A stretch of 64,000 nt of DNA from DAIQNV01 sp038748775 (lineage in GTDB: Bacteria; Planctomycetota; Phycisphaerae; Phycisphaerales; UBA1924), in contig JBCDIT010000001.1 of NCBI GenBank assembly GCA_038748775.1, positions 434,001 to 498,000 on the forward strand. The letters run 5' to 3'. Position 1 is the first letter of the stretch. Each line of letters starts with the position of its first letter. The notes under the pieces were generated by a model that was not told where the DNA came from, did no database searches, and was given only the letters and a program-made list of their open reading frames with translations. This document shows positions 23,061-31,062 of this stretch, in pieces. The position numbers were made by a program, and so were the translations under genes.

Positions 23061-26000
23061 ATGACCGAGGACCGTCGACGAGAAGCCCGCGCGTTGTTCA
23101 TGGAAGTCGCCGACCTCGCGTCGAACGAACGCGATGCCCGGCTCGGCGAGGCCGGCGCTCGCGATCCGGCCCTCCGGGCTGAGGTTGAGGCGTTGCTCGA
23201 AGCCGAAGCGAACGCGGCGGGGTTCATGGCCAGCCCGACCGAGGGCGCGAACGCCGAGACGGCGGCGATGGGCGGTCATGCCAACGCAGGGCGACCGCTC
23301 AGGCAGACCCCGTCGGAGTCCGCAGGACAGCAGATCGACCGCTACAAGCTCCTCCAACCCATCGGTGAGGGCGGGTTCGGCACCGTTTGGATGGCGGAGC
23401 AGAAGGAGCCGGTCAAGCGACGCGTGGCGCTCAAGATCATCAAGCTAGGCATGGACACCAAGCAGGTGATCGCAAGGTTCGAGGCCGAACGCCAAGCGCT
23501 CGCGATGATGGAACACCCCAACATCGCGAAAGTGCTCGACGCCGGCACAACCGAGACCGGCCGGCCTTACTTCGCGATGGAGTACATACGTGGCGTCCCG
23601 ATTCTCGAGTACTGCGACACGGAAAAACTCGACACCCAGGCGCGGCTCGATCTGTTCGTTCTGGTCTGCCACGCGATACAGCACGCGCACCAGAAGGGCA
23701 TCATTCACCGGGACATCAAGCCTTCGAACATCTTGGTCACGCTCCACGATGGCGTCCCCGTTCCCAAGGTCATCGACTTCGGGATCGCGAAGGCGACGAG
23801 CACAGAGCTGACGCAGAGAACGCTCTTTACCGAGCACAAGCAGATGATCGGAACGCCGGCGTACATGAGCCCAGAGCAAGCCGAGATGTCGGGGCTCGAC
23901 GTCGACACCCGTTCTGACATCTACTCGCTGGGCGTCGTTCTCTACGAGTTGCTGACCGGGACCACCCCGTTCACAAGGAACGACTTCGCGACGGCCGGGA
24001 TCGAGGGGATGCTCAGGCTCATCCGAGAGGTCGAACCTCACAAGCCCTCGACCCGCCTCTCTTCCCTGGGCGATACCGCGACGTTGACCGCAGAACAGAG
24101 GCGGTCCGATCTGAAGCAACTGGGCCTTTTGCTCCGAGGCGATCTCGATTGGATCGTCATGAAGTGCCTCGAGAAGGATCGCACGCGCCGGTACGAAACC
24201 GCGAACGGGCTCGCGGACGATATCAAGCGGCACCTCGAAGACGAGCCGGTTCTCGCAGGACCGCCGAGCGCCGGTTACAAGCTCAGCAAATTCGTGAAAC
24301 GAAACAGGCTCCAGGTCGCCGCCGGCGGGGTCGTCGCGGCGGCGTTGATCCTCGGAGTCATCGGCACGAGCCTCGGGATGCTCTGGGCGCTGAGCGAGAA
24401 ATCGAAGACCGCCGAAGCGGCTCAGGCGGAACGCCTTGCGACGATCGAGGCTCGCGAGAACGAACGACAAGCAATCGAAGCTGCCAATCGCGCCGAGGCC
24501 GCCGAGGCGGACGCTCGCGCAAGAGCCCAAGAACTTGAGGTCCTCACCGAATTCCAGATCGAGCAACTCCGCGCTATCGACCCGGTTCAGATGGCGGCCG
24601 ACGTTCGGAGTCTGATGCTTGAACGCGTGCCCGAAGACGACCGCTCCGCGTTCAGCGACGTTCTCAATGCGGTGAGCTTCATCGATGTCTCCAGGCAAAC
24701 CCTCGAGCGGAACGTCTTCGACCACACACTTGATGCGATCGAAACCGAGTTCGCGGATCAGCCGGTCATTCAAGCGAGCCTGCTCTTGGGCACCGGGACG
24801 ACGATGAGCACCCTCGGTCTCTGGGAACCGGCGAGCGTCCCGCTTCGCAAAGCCCTCGAGACACGGCGGCAGCACCTCGGCGTTGACCATCCCGACACGG
24901 TGCAAGCCGGGGTCGCGTACAGCATCAACCTTCACTACACGTGGAGCGAAGACGCGATGGCCGTGACGCTCGACACGCTGCCAAAGGCTCGGGAGATCTT
25001 CGGCGATGAAGACGAAGCAACGCTCACGCTGATGACAAACGCCTCGATGGGCTACCTCGAGAACGGGCAACCGGCTATGGCAGAGCCGCTTCTCATCGAC
25101 GTTCTCAACGCGAGGCGTCGCCTATCCGGTGATTCGCATGAAGACACGAGTCTCATCCTCTTGATGCTCGCGGGAGCGAGTGCAAATCTCGGGATGCCCG
25201 ACGACGCCGAAGCGTATCTTGCCGAAGCGCTCGAAAACCTCCGCGGCTCAAACAACCGCTTGCTCCCAGAGAACTTCCATGTCAGGATTCTCGTTGGCAT
25301 CATCCTCACGCAGATCGGGCGATTCCAGGAGGCGGATGCGTACTACGAAACGGCTATCGCCGCCGGGCGTCTCGAACTCGGGGATGATCATCCGGGAGTC
25401 GTCGCCCTCGTGGCCAACCGGAGCGAACTCTACCAACGACAGGGACGGTGGGATGAAGCCGAGGCATTAATCCGGACAGCTCACGATGCGTACCTCCGCA
25501 CAAGCGGGCGCTCGCGACACTCGATGTACGTCCTCCTCCAGCTCATGGGCGTCTACATGGACCAGATCGAGGCGCTCACGAGGCGTGGGCAGACCGAGGC
25601 AGCTCGCCACAAACTCGAGCAGGCGGGTGTCTTGCTCGGAGAATTCAGTTCCCCGGAGAACCTACCCGAGCACCGACTCGTCTTCAGCCGCCTTGTCAGT
25701 GTTGCACTTGGTCTTGGAGAAACAGACCTCGCGGACCGTGCAAAGCGCCTCGTGCAAGTCAAGCCGCCGCTCCCGCTCCGGGTCATCGAGGTTCAAACTC
25801 GCAGCACCCACTACATCCCGTCGGGCTACATGGGGGACCAGGACAAAGTGTCGCTCGAGATCTTCCCGAGCGTTCGGGGCGATGACGGCTCGGCCGTCGG
25901 GCGTCTCACACTCCGGGCCGGCGGCGAATGGGGCGGGATGGCTTGGCTCAACCCCCCGAGCAATTGGGGCGCCCAGTTGGGAGGCTGGGACCTCACCGAA

Positions 26001-26264
26001 GCGACGACGCTCCGATTCGAGGCACGCTCCGTCGGTGGCTCGTCGCTCGTGAACGTCAGCGTCGGTATCAACAACCCCGATGCGGCCTTCCCGGACTCCG
26101 GGACCACCGGTGATATCCCGCTCACAATCAGCGAAGAGTGGGCGTCGTACGAGATCGATCTCACCAAATTGGATCGGTCGCGGATCGCGGGAGGCCTGAT
26201 CGTTACGCTCCCGGGAGCCGACCGCGATCAAATCATCGAGTTCGATCGGATGATCATTGAGTGA
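23061..26264 (+). CDS. Ser/Thr protein kinase with TPR and C-terminal beta-sandwich sensor, copy 1
   Basis: 1067 aa. Cytoplasmic kinase domain about 94-395: glycine loop GEGGFG, K125 in VALK, catalytic D218 in HRD, D239 in DFG, P-loop activation segment ending GTPAYMSPEQ. A membrane helix lies at about 418-443 (LQVAAGGVVAAALILGVIGTS), then a coiled coil (450-500), TPR-like repeats (about 540-920) and a C-terminal beta-sandwich (about 925-1067) rich in glycine and tryptophan, probably exposed outside the membrane. It probably relays an extracytoplasmic signal to the ECF sigma factor encoded 11 bases upstream, by phosphorylation or sequestration. The N-terminal 90 residues are a linker of low conservation. 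Confidence 0.92.
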   Translation: MTEDRRREARALFMEVADLASNERDARLGEAGARDPALRAEVEALLEAEANAAGFMASPTEGANAETAAMGGHANAGRPLRQTPSESAGQQIDRYKLLQPIGEGGFGTVWMAEQKEPVKRRVALKIIKLGMDTKQVIARFEAERQALAMMEHPNIAKVLDAGTTETGRPYFAMEYIRGVPILEYCDTEKLDTQARLDLFVLVCHAIQHAHQKGIIHRDIKPSNILVTLHDGVPVPKVIDFGIAKATSTELTQRTLFTEHKQMIGTPAYMSPEQAEMSGLDVDTRSDIYSLGVVLYELLTGTTPFTRNDFATAGIEGMLRLIREVEPHKPSTRLSSLGDTATLTAEQRRSDLKQLGLLLRGDLDWIVMKCLEKDRTRRYETANGLADDIKRHLEDEPVLAGPPSAGYKLSKFVKRNRLQVAAGGVVAAALILGVIGTSLGMLWALSEKSKTAEAAQAERLATIEARENERQAIEAANRAEAAEADARARAQELEVLTEFQIEQLRAIDPVQMAADVRSLMLERVPEDDRSAFSDVLNAVSFIDVSRQTLERNVFDHTLDAIETEFADQPVIQASLLLGTGTTMSTLGLWEPASVPLRKALETRRQHLGVDHPDTVQAGVAYSINLHYTWSEDAMAVTLDTLPKAREIFGDEDEATLTLMTNASMGYLENGQPAMAEPLLIDVLNARRRLSGDSHEDTSLILLMLAGASANLGMPDDAEAYLAEALENLRGSNNRLLPENFHVRILVGIILTQIGRFQEADAYYETAIAAGRLELGDDHPGVVALVANRSELYQRQGRWDEAEALIRTAHDAYLRTSGRSRHSMYVLLQLMGVYMDQIEALTRRGQTEAARHKLEQAGVLLGEFSSPENLPEHRLVFSRLVSVALGLGETDLADRAKRLVQVKPPLPLRVIEVQTRSTHYIPSGYMGDQDKVSLEIFPSVRGDDGSAVGRLTLRAGGEWGGMAWLNPPSNWGAQLGGWDLTEATTLRFEARSVGGSSLVNVSVGINNPDAAFPDSGTTGDIPLTISEEWASYEIDLTKLDRSRIAGGLIVTLPGADRDQIIEFDRMIIE

Positions 26265-26348
26265 TACCGGTGCACGTCAGAAGAACCCTGACCACAAATC
26301 CGTGAGCTGATTCGCCAATTCGACCAGCATCCAGCACAATGACTCGTG

Positions 26349-26936
26349 ATGCCAAGCCCCGACCCAACCGAGGTCACCCAGATTCTCAATGCCGCGACAG
26401 GGGGCGACCGCGACGCGGCGGCTTCGCTGCTCCCGCTCGTGTACGACCAACTCCGCCAGGCGGCGCAGCTCCAACTCACCTCGGAGCGTTCGGGGCACAC
26501 GCTCTCGGCGACCGCGGTCGTGCACGAGGCGTACTTGAAACTGGTCGGGACGCGCGAGATCCCCTGGGCCGGGCGGGGCCACTTCTATGCCGCGGCCGCC
26601 GAGGCGATGCGCCGGTTGCTCATCGACCACGCGAGGGCCAAGGCGGCCCAGATCCGCGGCGGGCCCGACGCCCGCCGGGCCGCGGTGAGCCTGGGCTCCC
26701 TGCCCGATCCGAATTCTGAGACCGAATCTGCCGGATTCCTGATCCTCGACGACGCGATCACACGCTTGGAGGGCGTGGACCCCGATGCCGCGACGGTCGT
26801 CAGGCTCCGGTACTTCACCGGGCTGACGATCGAACAGACCGCGGCGGCGCTCGGGGTCTCGGCCCCGACGGTGAAGCGAACGTGGGCGTTCGCGCGTGGG
26901 TGGCTTAGGGAAGCGATCGAATCAGACCGGGTGTAG
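26349..26936 (+). CDS. ECF-type RNA polymerase sigma factor, copy 2
   Basis: 195 aa from ATG 26349 (GTG 26346 is also in frame). Region 2 LLPLVYDQLRQAAQLQLTSERSGHTLSATAVVHEAYLKLV closely parallels copy 1, and region 4 (ATVVRLRYFTGLTIEQTAAALGVSAPTVKRTWAFARGWLREAI) has the regular helix-turn-helix. The linker between regions 2 and 4 is longer than in copy 1 (an extra GPDARRAAVSLGSLPD segment). The kinase gene begins 11 bases after its stop codon, the same spacing as in the first cassette. The pair arose by duplication of a sigma-kinase unit. Confidence 0.9.
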   Translation: MPSPDPTEVTQILNAATGGDRDAAASLLPLVYDQLRQAAQLQLTSERSGHTLSATAVVHEAYLKLVGTREIPWAGRGHFYAAAAEAMRRLLIDHARAKAAQIRGGPDARRAAVSLGSLPDPNSETESAGFLILDDAITRLEGVDPDAATVVRLRYFTGLTIEQTAAALGVSAPTVKRTWAFARGWLREAIESDRV

Positions 26937-26946
26937 GAGCAACGAC

Positions 26947-29694
26947 ATGGGCACCACAGGCCACGCGGAGCTCCGGAGGCTGTTCGATCTCGCCGCCGAG
27001 GCATCACCTTCGGAGAGGTCCCAGCTCCTGGACGAGCAAGGCGTGAGCGGCGAAACCCGCAAGAGGGTGCTCGCGATGATCGCGGCGTCCGAAGGCGATG
27101 GCTTCCTCGATGAAGCGACCGTCGACGCGAGTCCCGAGAGATCGCGTCGGGCCTCGGAATCTCCGGGCGAGCAGATCGACCGGTACAAGCTGCTCCAGCC
27201 GATCGGCGAAGGCGGTTTCGGTACGGTCTGGATGGCAGAGCAGAAAGAACCGGTCAAACGGCGGGTCGCGCTCAAGATCATCAAGCTGGGGATGGATACC
27301 AAGCAGGTCATCGCGCGGTTCGAGGCCGAACGCCAGGCCCTCGCGATGATGGACCACCCCAACATCGCCAAGGTGCTCGATGCCGGCGCCACCGAGACCG
27401 GACGCCCCTACTTCGTCATGGAGTACATCAGGGGCGTTCCGCTTCTCGAGTATTGCGACACCGAGAAACTCGACACGAGCGCCCGGCTCGATCTTTTCAT
27501 CCTGATCTGCAAGGCCATCCAGCACGCCCACCAGAAGGGCGTGATCCACCGGGACATCAAACCCTCGAACGTCCTCGTGACGCTGCACGACGGGGTCGCG
27601 GTACCCAAGGTCATCGATTTCGGGATCGCCAAGGCAACCAACCAGGAACTCACCGAGAAGACGCTGTTCACCGAGCACAGGCAGATGATCGGTACGCCGG
27701 CCTACATGTCGCCCGAGCAGGCGGAAATGTCGGGCCTTGACGTCGACACGCGTTCGGATATCTACTCGCTCGGGGTGCTGCTGTACGAGTTGCTCACCGG
27801 AACGACGCCTTTCACGCGCGAAGAACTCGCGTCCGCAGGCTTCGACGGGATGATGCGCATCATCCGCGAGATCGAACCTAAAAAGCCGAGCACACGCCTC
27901 GCAACACTCGGTAAAACAGCAACGCGAACCGCCGACCAACGACGGACAGATGCCCAGAAGCTCGGGACGCTTCTCAGAGGCGATCTCGATTGGATCGTGA
28001 TGAAGTGCCTCGAGAAGGACCGGACCCGGCGCTACGACACCGCCACCGGACTCGCGAGCGACATCGACCGTCACTTGAGCGATAGGCCGGTGCTCGCCGG
28101 GCCACCCAGCGCCGGGTACCAGCTCCGCAAGTTCGTGCGCCGAAACCGGGGTCGTGTTCTCGCGGCGGCGGCGTTCGCGTGCACGCTTATGGTCGGCCTC
28201 GCCGGGGTCATCGTCATGTACTTGGAAGCGGAGAATGCCCGGCAAGACGCCACGACGCAGTTTCTCGAGGCCAAGCTCGCCCGCGAGGACGCCGACGCGC
28301 TCAACGAATACTTCATCGAAGTCTTCGGAAACATCGGGTGGGTCGACGTCGCAAGCGGATCGAGCGTCGGCATGACCGAACTTTCGGCCAAGGGCGTCGT
28401 AGACCGAGCTCTCGAGTTCGTAGATGTCAGTCTTGAGGGCCGACCGATGCTCGAAGCAAAGGCACGCAACGCGCTCGCGAGTTCAGCGCTGGCCCTCGGC
28501 GACTACGAGACCACCCGGCGACAGTTCGAGGTCATACTCAAGCTCTACTCCGAAGCCGGACTCGCCGATGACGACTATCGCGTTCTTCTCGCGAAAGGTA
28601 TGGCACTCGTCGGCATCGTCGCCCAAGATCCGTCGGAAGACGATCTCGCGGAAGCCATGGAGCTAGAGAGGCGAATCGCCGCGCAAATCGAGCCTTGCGG
28701 CCCCGGACTTAGCTTGTCCGAGTCCATCGCGCACCACCTCAGCGAACTCGATCGGCACGATGAAGCGATCGGATTGATGGAACTTCGTCTCCATGGGTGC
28801 GAATTCGGCGGGGTTTCGCCCACAGAAGCCTCGTACCTGGCGATCCTGAAGTCTGGGCTCGCGTCCTTTTACACGGATGCCGGCATGTACAGCCAAGCCG
28901 CGGCTCTGCTCGAAGAAGTTCTCGCATCATCGGCGCGAGGTGTCGGCGGTGGATACGCGTTGCTCGAAATGGGCAACCTCCGCACCCGACATGGCTACCC
29001 AGGCGACGGCATACCAGACTTCTCAGAAGGCCTCGAGATGTACCGCACGTCGCTCGGCGATGACCATCCATACACACGCGGCTGGGAAAGCGGGTTCCCG
29101 CTCGCGCTGCTCTATGAGGGATACGTCAACGACGCCAGGCGAGCCGGCGAAGAGCATTTGGCCAAGATGCTCGGGCGTGCCGAAGCACCACCCGAGGAGA
29201 TCGCAAGGGCCCGCTCGCGACTCGTGTTTATCGCGCTCGCGTCCGGCGACGTCGACGAGGCCGAACGCCAGGCTACCGCGATCGAGCAAGGCGCGGCGGC
29301 GTTGCCAGACGACACCCCCGCGGAGATACGGTTCTTCCTCGATGTTGACTCGATGATCGACCGAGCCATCCTCGATCGTGTCGCAGGAGACGTCGAGAGC
29401 GTGATGTCGGTCGCGCAAGACGGCCTCGCGTTGATCGAAGGCAAGCCCGAAACGCGATTCAATGAGATCATGTATCTCCGCGAACTCGGCTATGCCAACG
29501 CAATGGCCGGGCGTACCGATGAGGCGACCGAGTGGCTGGGCCGCGCGAAAGCGACCGCCGCCGCCCACTACGGGTCCTCGGCAATCTGGCCGCGCTGGAT
29601 CGAGCTCGATTTGGAGGCGTTAGTGACCGGCACCCTCGATCCGACACGATGGCTCCAGCAAGGCTGGATCGATTTGGTGCAAGCGGACCACTGA
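26947..29694 (+). CDS. Ser/Thr protein kinase with a divergent sensor region, copy 2
   Basis: 915 aa from ATG 26947, preceded by GGAG. Kinase domain about 78-380 with K110 (VALK), catalytic D203 (HRD), D224 (DFG) and GTPAYMSPEQ. It is nearly identical to copy 1 over this region: residues 77-135 and the corresponding 91-150 of copy 1 match without change. One membrane helix at about 403-425 (RVLAAAAFACTLMVGLAGVIVM), then helical TPR-like sequence to the end with no beta-sandwich. Only the kinase is conserved between the copies; the sensing halves are unrelated. It lies 11 bases after the second sigma gene. Confidence 0.92.
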   Translation: MGTTGHAELRRLFDLAAEASPSERSQLLDEQGVSGETRKRVLAMIAASEGDGFLDEATVDASPERSRRASESPGEQIDRYKLLQPIGEGGFGTVWMAEQKEPVKRRVALKIIKLGMDTKQVIARFEAERQALAMMDHPNIAKVLDAGATETGRPYFVMEYIRGVPLLEYCDTEKLDTSARLDLFILICKAIQHAHQKGVIHRDIKPSNVLVTLHDGVAVPKVIDFGIAKATNQELTEKTLFTEHRQMIGTPAYMSPEQAEMSGLDVDTRSDIYSLGVLLYELLTGTTPFTREELASAGFDGMMRIIREIEPKKPSTRLATLGKTATRTADQRRTDAQKLGTLLRGDLDWIVMKCLEKDRTRRYDTATGLASDIDRHLSDRPVLAGPPSAGYQLRKFVRRNRGRVLAAAAFACTLMVGLAGVIVMYLEAENARQDATTQFLEAKLAREDADALNEYFIEVFGNIGWVDVASGSSVGMTELSAKGVVDRALEFVDVSLEGRPMLEAKARNALASSALALGDYETTRRQFEVILKLYSEAGLADDDYRVLLAKGMALVGIVAQDPSEDDLAEAMELERRIAAQIEPCGPGLSLSESIAHHLSELDRHDEAIGLMELRLHGCEFGGVSPTEASYLAILKSGLASFYTDAGMYSQAAALLEEVLASSARGVGGGYALLEMGNLRTRHGYPGDGIPDFSEGLEMYRTSLGDDHPYTRGWESGFPLALLYEGYVNDARRAGEEHLAKMLGRAEAPPEEIARARSRLVFIALASGDVDEAERQATAIEQGAAALPDDTPAEIRFFLDVDSMIDRAILDRVAGDVESVMSVAQDGLALIEGKPETRFNEIMYLRELGYANAMAGRTDEATEWLGRAKATAAAHYGSSAIWPRWIELDLEALVTGTLDPTRWLQQGWIDLVQADH

Positions 29695-29715
29695 CCGCTC
29701 CGAACCACCGAATAC

Positions 29716-29763
29716 AAAAAACACGCCGGAGCGAGGACCTGTAGTTCCCCGCACCGGCGTGTT
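29716..29763 (-). terminator. Rho-independent terminator for the minus-strand secreted-protein gene
   Basis: A perfect 10-base inverted repeat, AACACGCCGG (29720-29729) with CCGGCGTGTT (29754-29763), and a run of six A on the plus strand (29716-29721) that becomes the U tract of the minus-strand transcript. It ends the operon of the GC-dockerin protein, cellulase and prepilin genes to its right. It also terminates, less well, the converging kinase gene. Confidence 0.88.
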
Positions 29764-29788
29764 GTGTAGGTCGAAACGAACCGTTCGC

Positions 29789-31015
29789 TTACGGGCAACC
29801 ACCCAGGAACGCGGCAATGAACGCGTCGACGTCACCCAGGTCGATCACGCCCATCGGCGGGGCAATATCAGCAGCGTCTCCACCGATAAGGAATGCGGCG
29901 ATGAACGCGTCGATGTCGGCAAGGTCAAGCACACCGAACGGCTCGGCGATGTCTCCTGCATTGCAGCCGCCACCGAGATCGCTGGTGAGCTGGACCGTCA
30001 CGTTGTCGACCGTCATCGACTCGCCAAAGTCAGCGCCACCGTTCGCGTTCTCGAAACGAACGACCGGGCGGACGAACGACGTGAAGCCGGCCGGCGCCGT
30101 CGCTTCGAGCGTGAACGTCAGGTACCCGGCGCCGGGCGTCTCGGTGATCTCGATCTCGGTCTTGTCGATCTGGAAACCGTCGTCAGCGCCGTAGAACTCG
30201 AGCGCGATGAAGGTGTCGGCGTCCCAGTTCTCTTCGAAGGAAAGATCAACGCTCATGGTGTAGGACTCACCGTCGGTCGCCGGGATGCCGACTTGAAAGA
30301 GGCCGCCCGAGTTGCCGGGGTTGTCACCGAAGAGGGTCGCGTGGCCTGGGTTCCCGTTCGGGAAGAACTCGAAGTCGATGGCCGCGGCCCCGAAAGTTTC
30401 CCAGAAATCGGCGGGGAAGAGCCCGTCGCCGATGACGTCGCCAAGGCCCGGGTTCAGGCCGAGGAAGGCGTCCTTCTCGCGGACGAGCACGTTGTCGATG
30501 GTCGCGGCGCGGCTGCTCCCGCTATCGAAGACCTCGTCGAACAGGACGATCGGGCGAATGAACGCTGTGCCGGGAGGCGCCACGGCCGACATATCGTGTC
30601 GCCTGTACCCGCTGTCGACGAGCTCGTCGATCTCAACCAGAACCTCGCTGATTTTCGTCGTGTCGTCGGCTTCAAAGAACTCCAGGCCGAAACGGGTACG
30701 CGCGTCCCAGTTGGATTCCCACTGGACGTGAATGGTCATCTCGTACTCGGTCCCCCCGGTGGCAGCGATCGCCGACTGGAAGATGCCACCGGTGTTCCCG
30801 AAGCCGTCGGCGAAGAGCGTCCCGTGCCCGGGGTTGTTGTCGCCGAAGAAGTCGAGTTCAACGGAAGCCGCTCCGAACGAGCCCCACTCGTCGCCGGTGG
30901 TGAGGTCGGTGTTGGCGTCGAGGAACCCGGGGTTCCTCGTGATCACAGCGCTCGGCTGTGCGGCCGCGAGGCCGGATATGGTTGCCAGGGTCAGCGTGGC
31001 GGCGGTCTTCAGCAT
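29789..31015 (-). CDS. Secreted protein with duplicated CBM-like domain and GC-type dockerin tail
   Basis: 408 aa. Signal peptide about 1-20 (LATISGLAAAQP). Two similar domains follow (about 25-175 and 180-345), each opening with N-P-G-F/L, D-x-W-x-x-F-G-A-A and N-x-G-H-x-T-L-F, with a W-D-[AT]-R/D-x-F/I strand; they resemble carbohydrate-binding beta-sandwiches. The last 60 residues are two copies of a dockerin-like unit (I-A-[EP]-P-[FM]-G-V-[LI]-D-L-x-D-[IV]-D-A-F-I-A-A-F-L) bounded by Cys and ending GGCP. The tail is the 'GC-type' dockerin of Phycisphaerae and may attach the protein to the cell surface. It is the last gene of an operon with the GH5 cellulase-like gene and the prepilin gene (intergenic gap of 47 bases). 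Confidence 0.8.
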   Translation of the reverse strand: MLKTAATLTLATISGLAAAQPSAVITRNPGFLDANTDLTTGDEWGSFGAASVELDFFGDNNPGHGTLFADGFGNTGGIFQSAIAATGGTEYEMTIHVQWESNWDARTRFGLEFFEADDTTKISEVLVEIDELVDSGYRRHDMSAVAPPGTAFIRPIVLFDEVFDSGSSRAATIDNVLVREKDAFLGLNPGLGDVIGDGLFPADFWETFGAAAIDFEFFPNGNPGHATLFGDNPGNSGGLFQVGIPATDGESYTMSVDLSFEENWDADTFIALEFYGADDGFQIDKTEIEITETPGAGYLTFTLEATAPAGFTSFVRPVVRFENANGGADFGESMTVDNVTVQLTSDLGGGCNAGDIAEPFGVLDLADIDAFIAAFLIGGDAADIAPPMGVIDLGDVDAFIAAFLGGCP

Positions 31016-31062
31016 CTCACAAACTCCTCGTGGTGGTGCGCAAGCGAATCACAGGACGCGGG

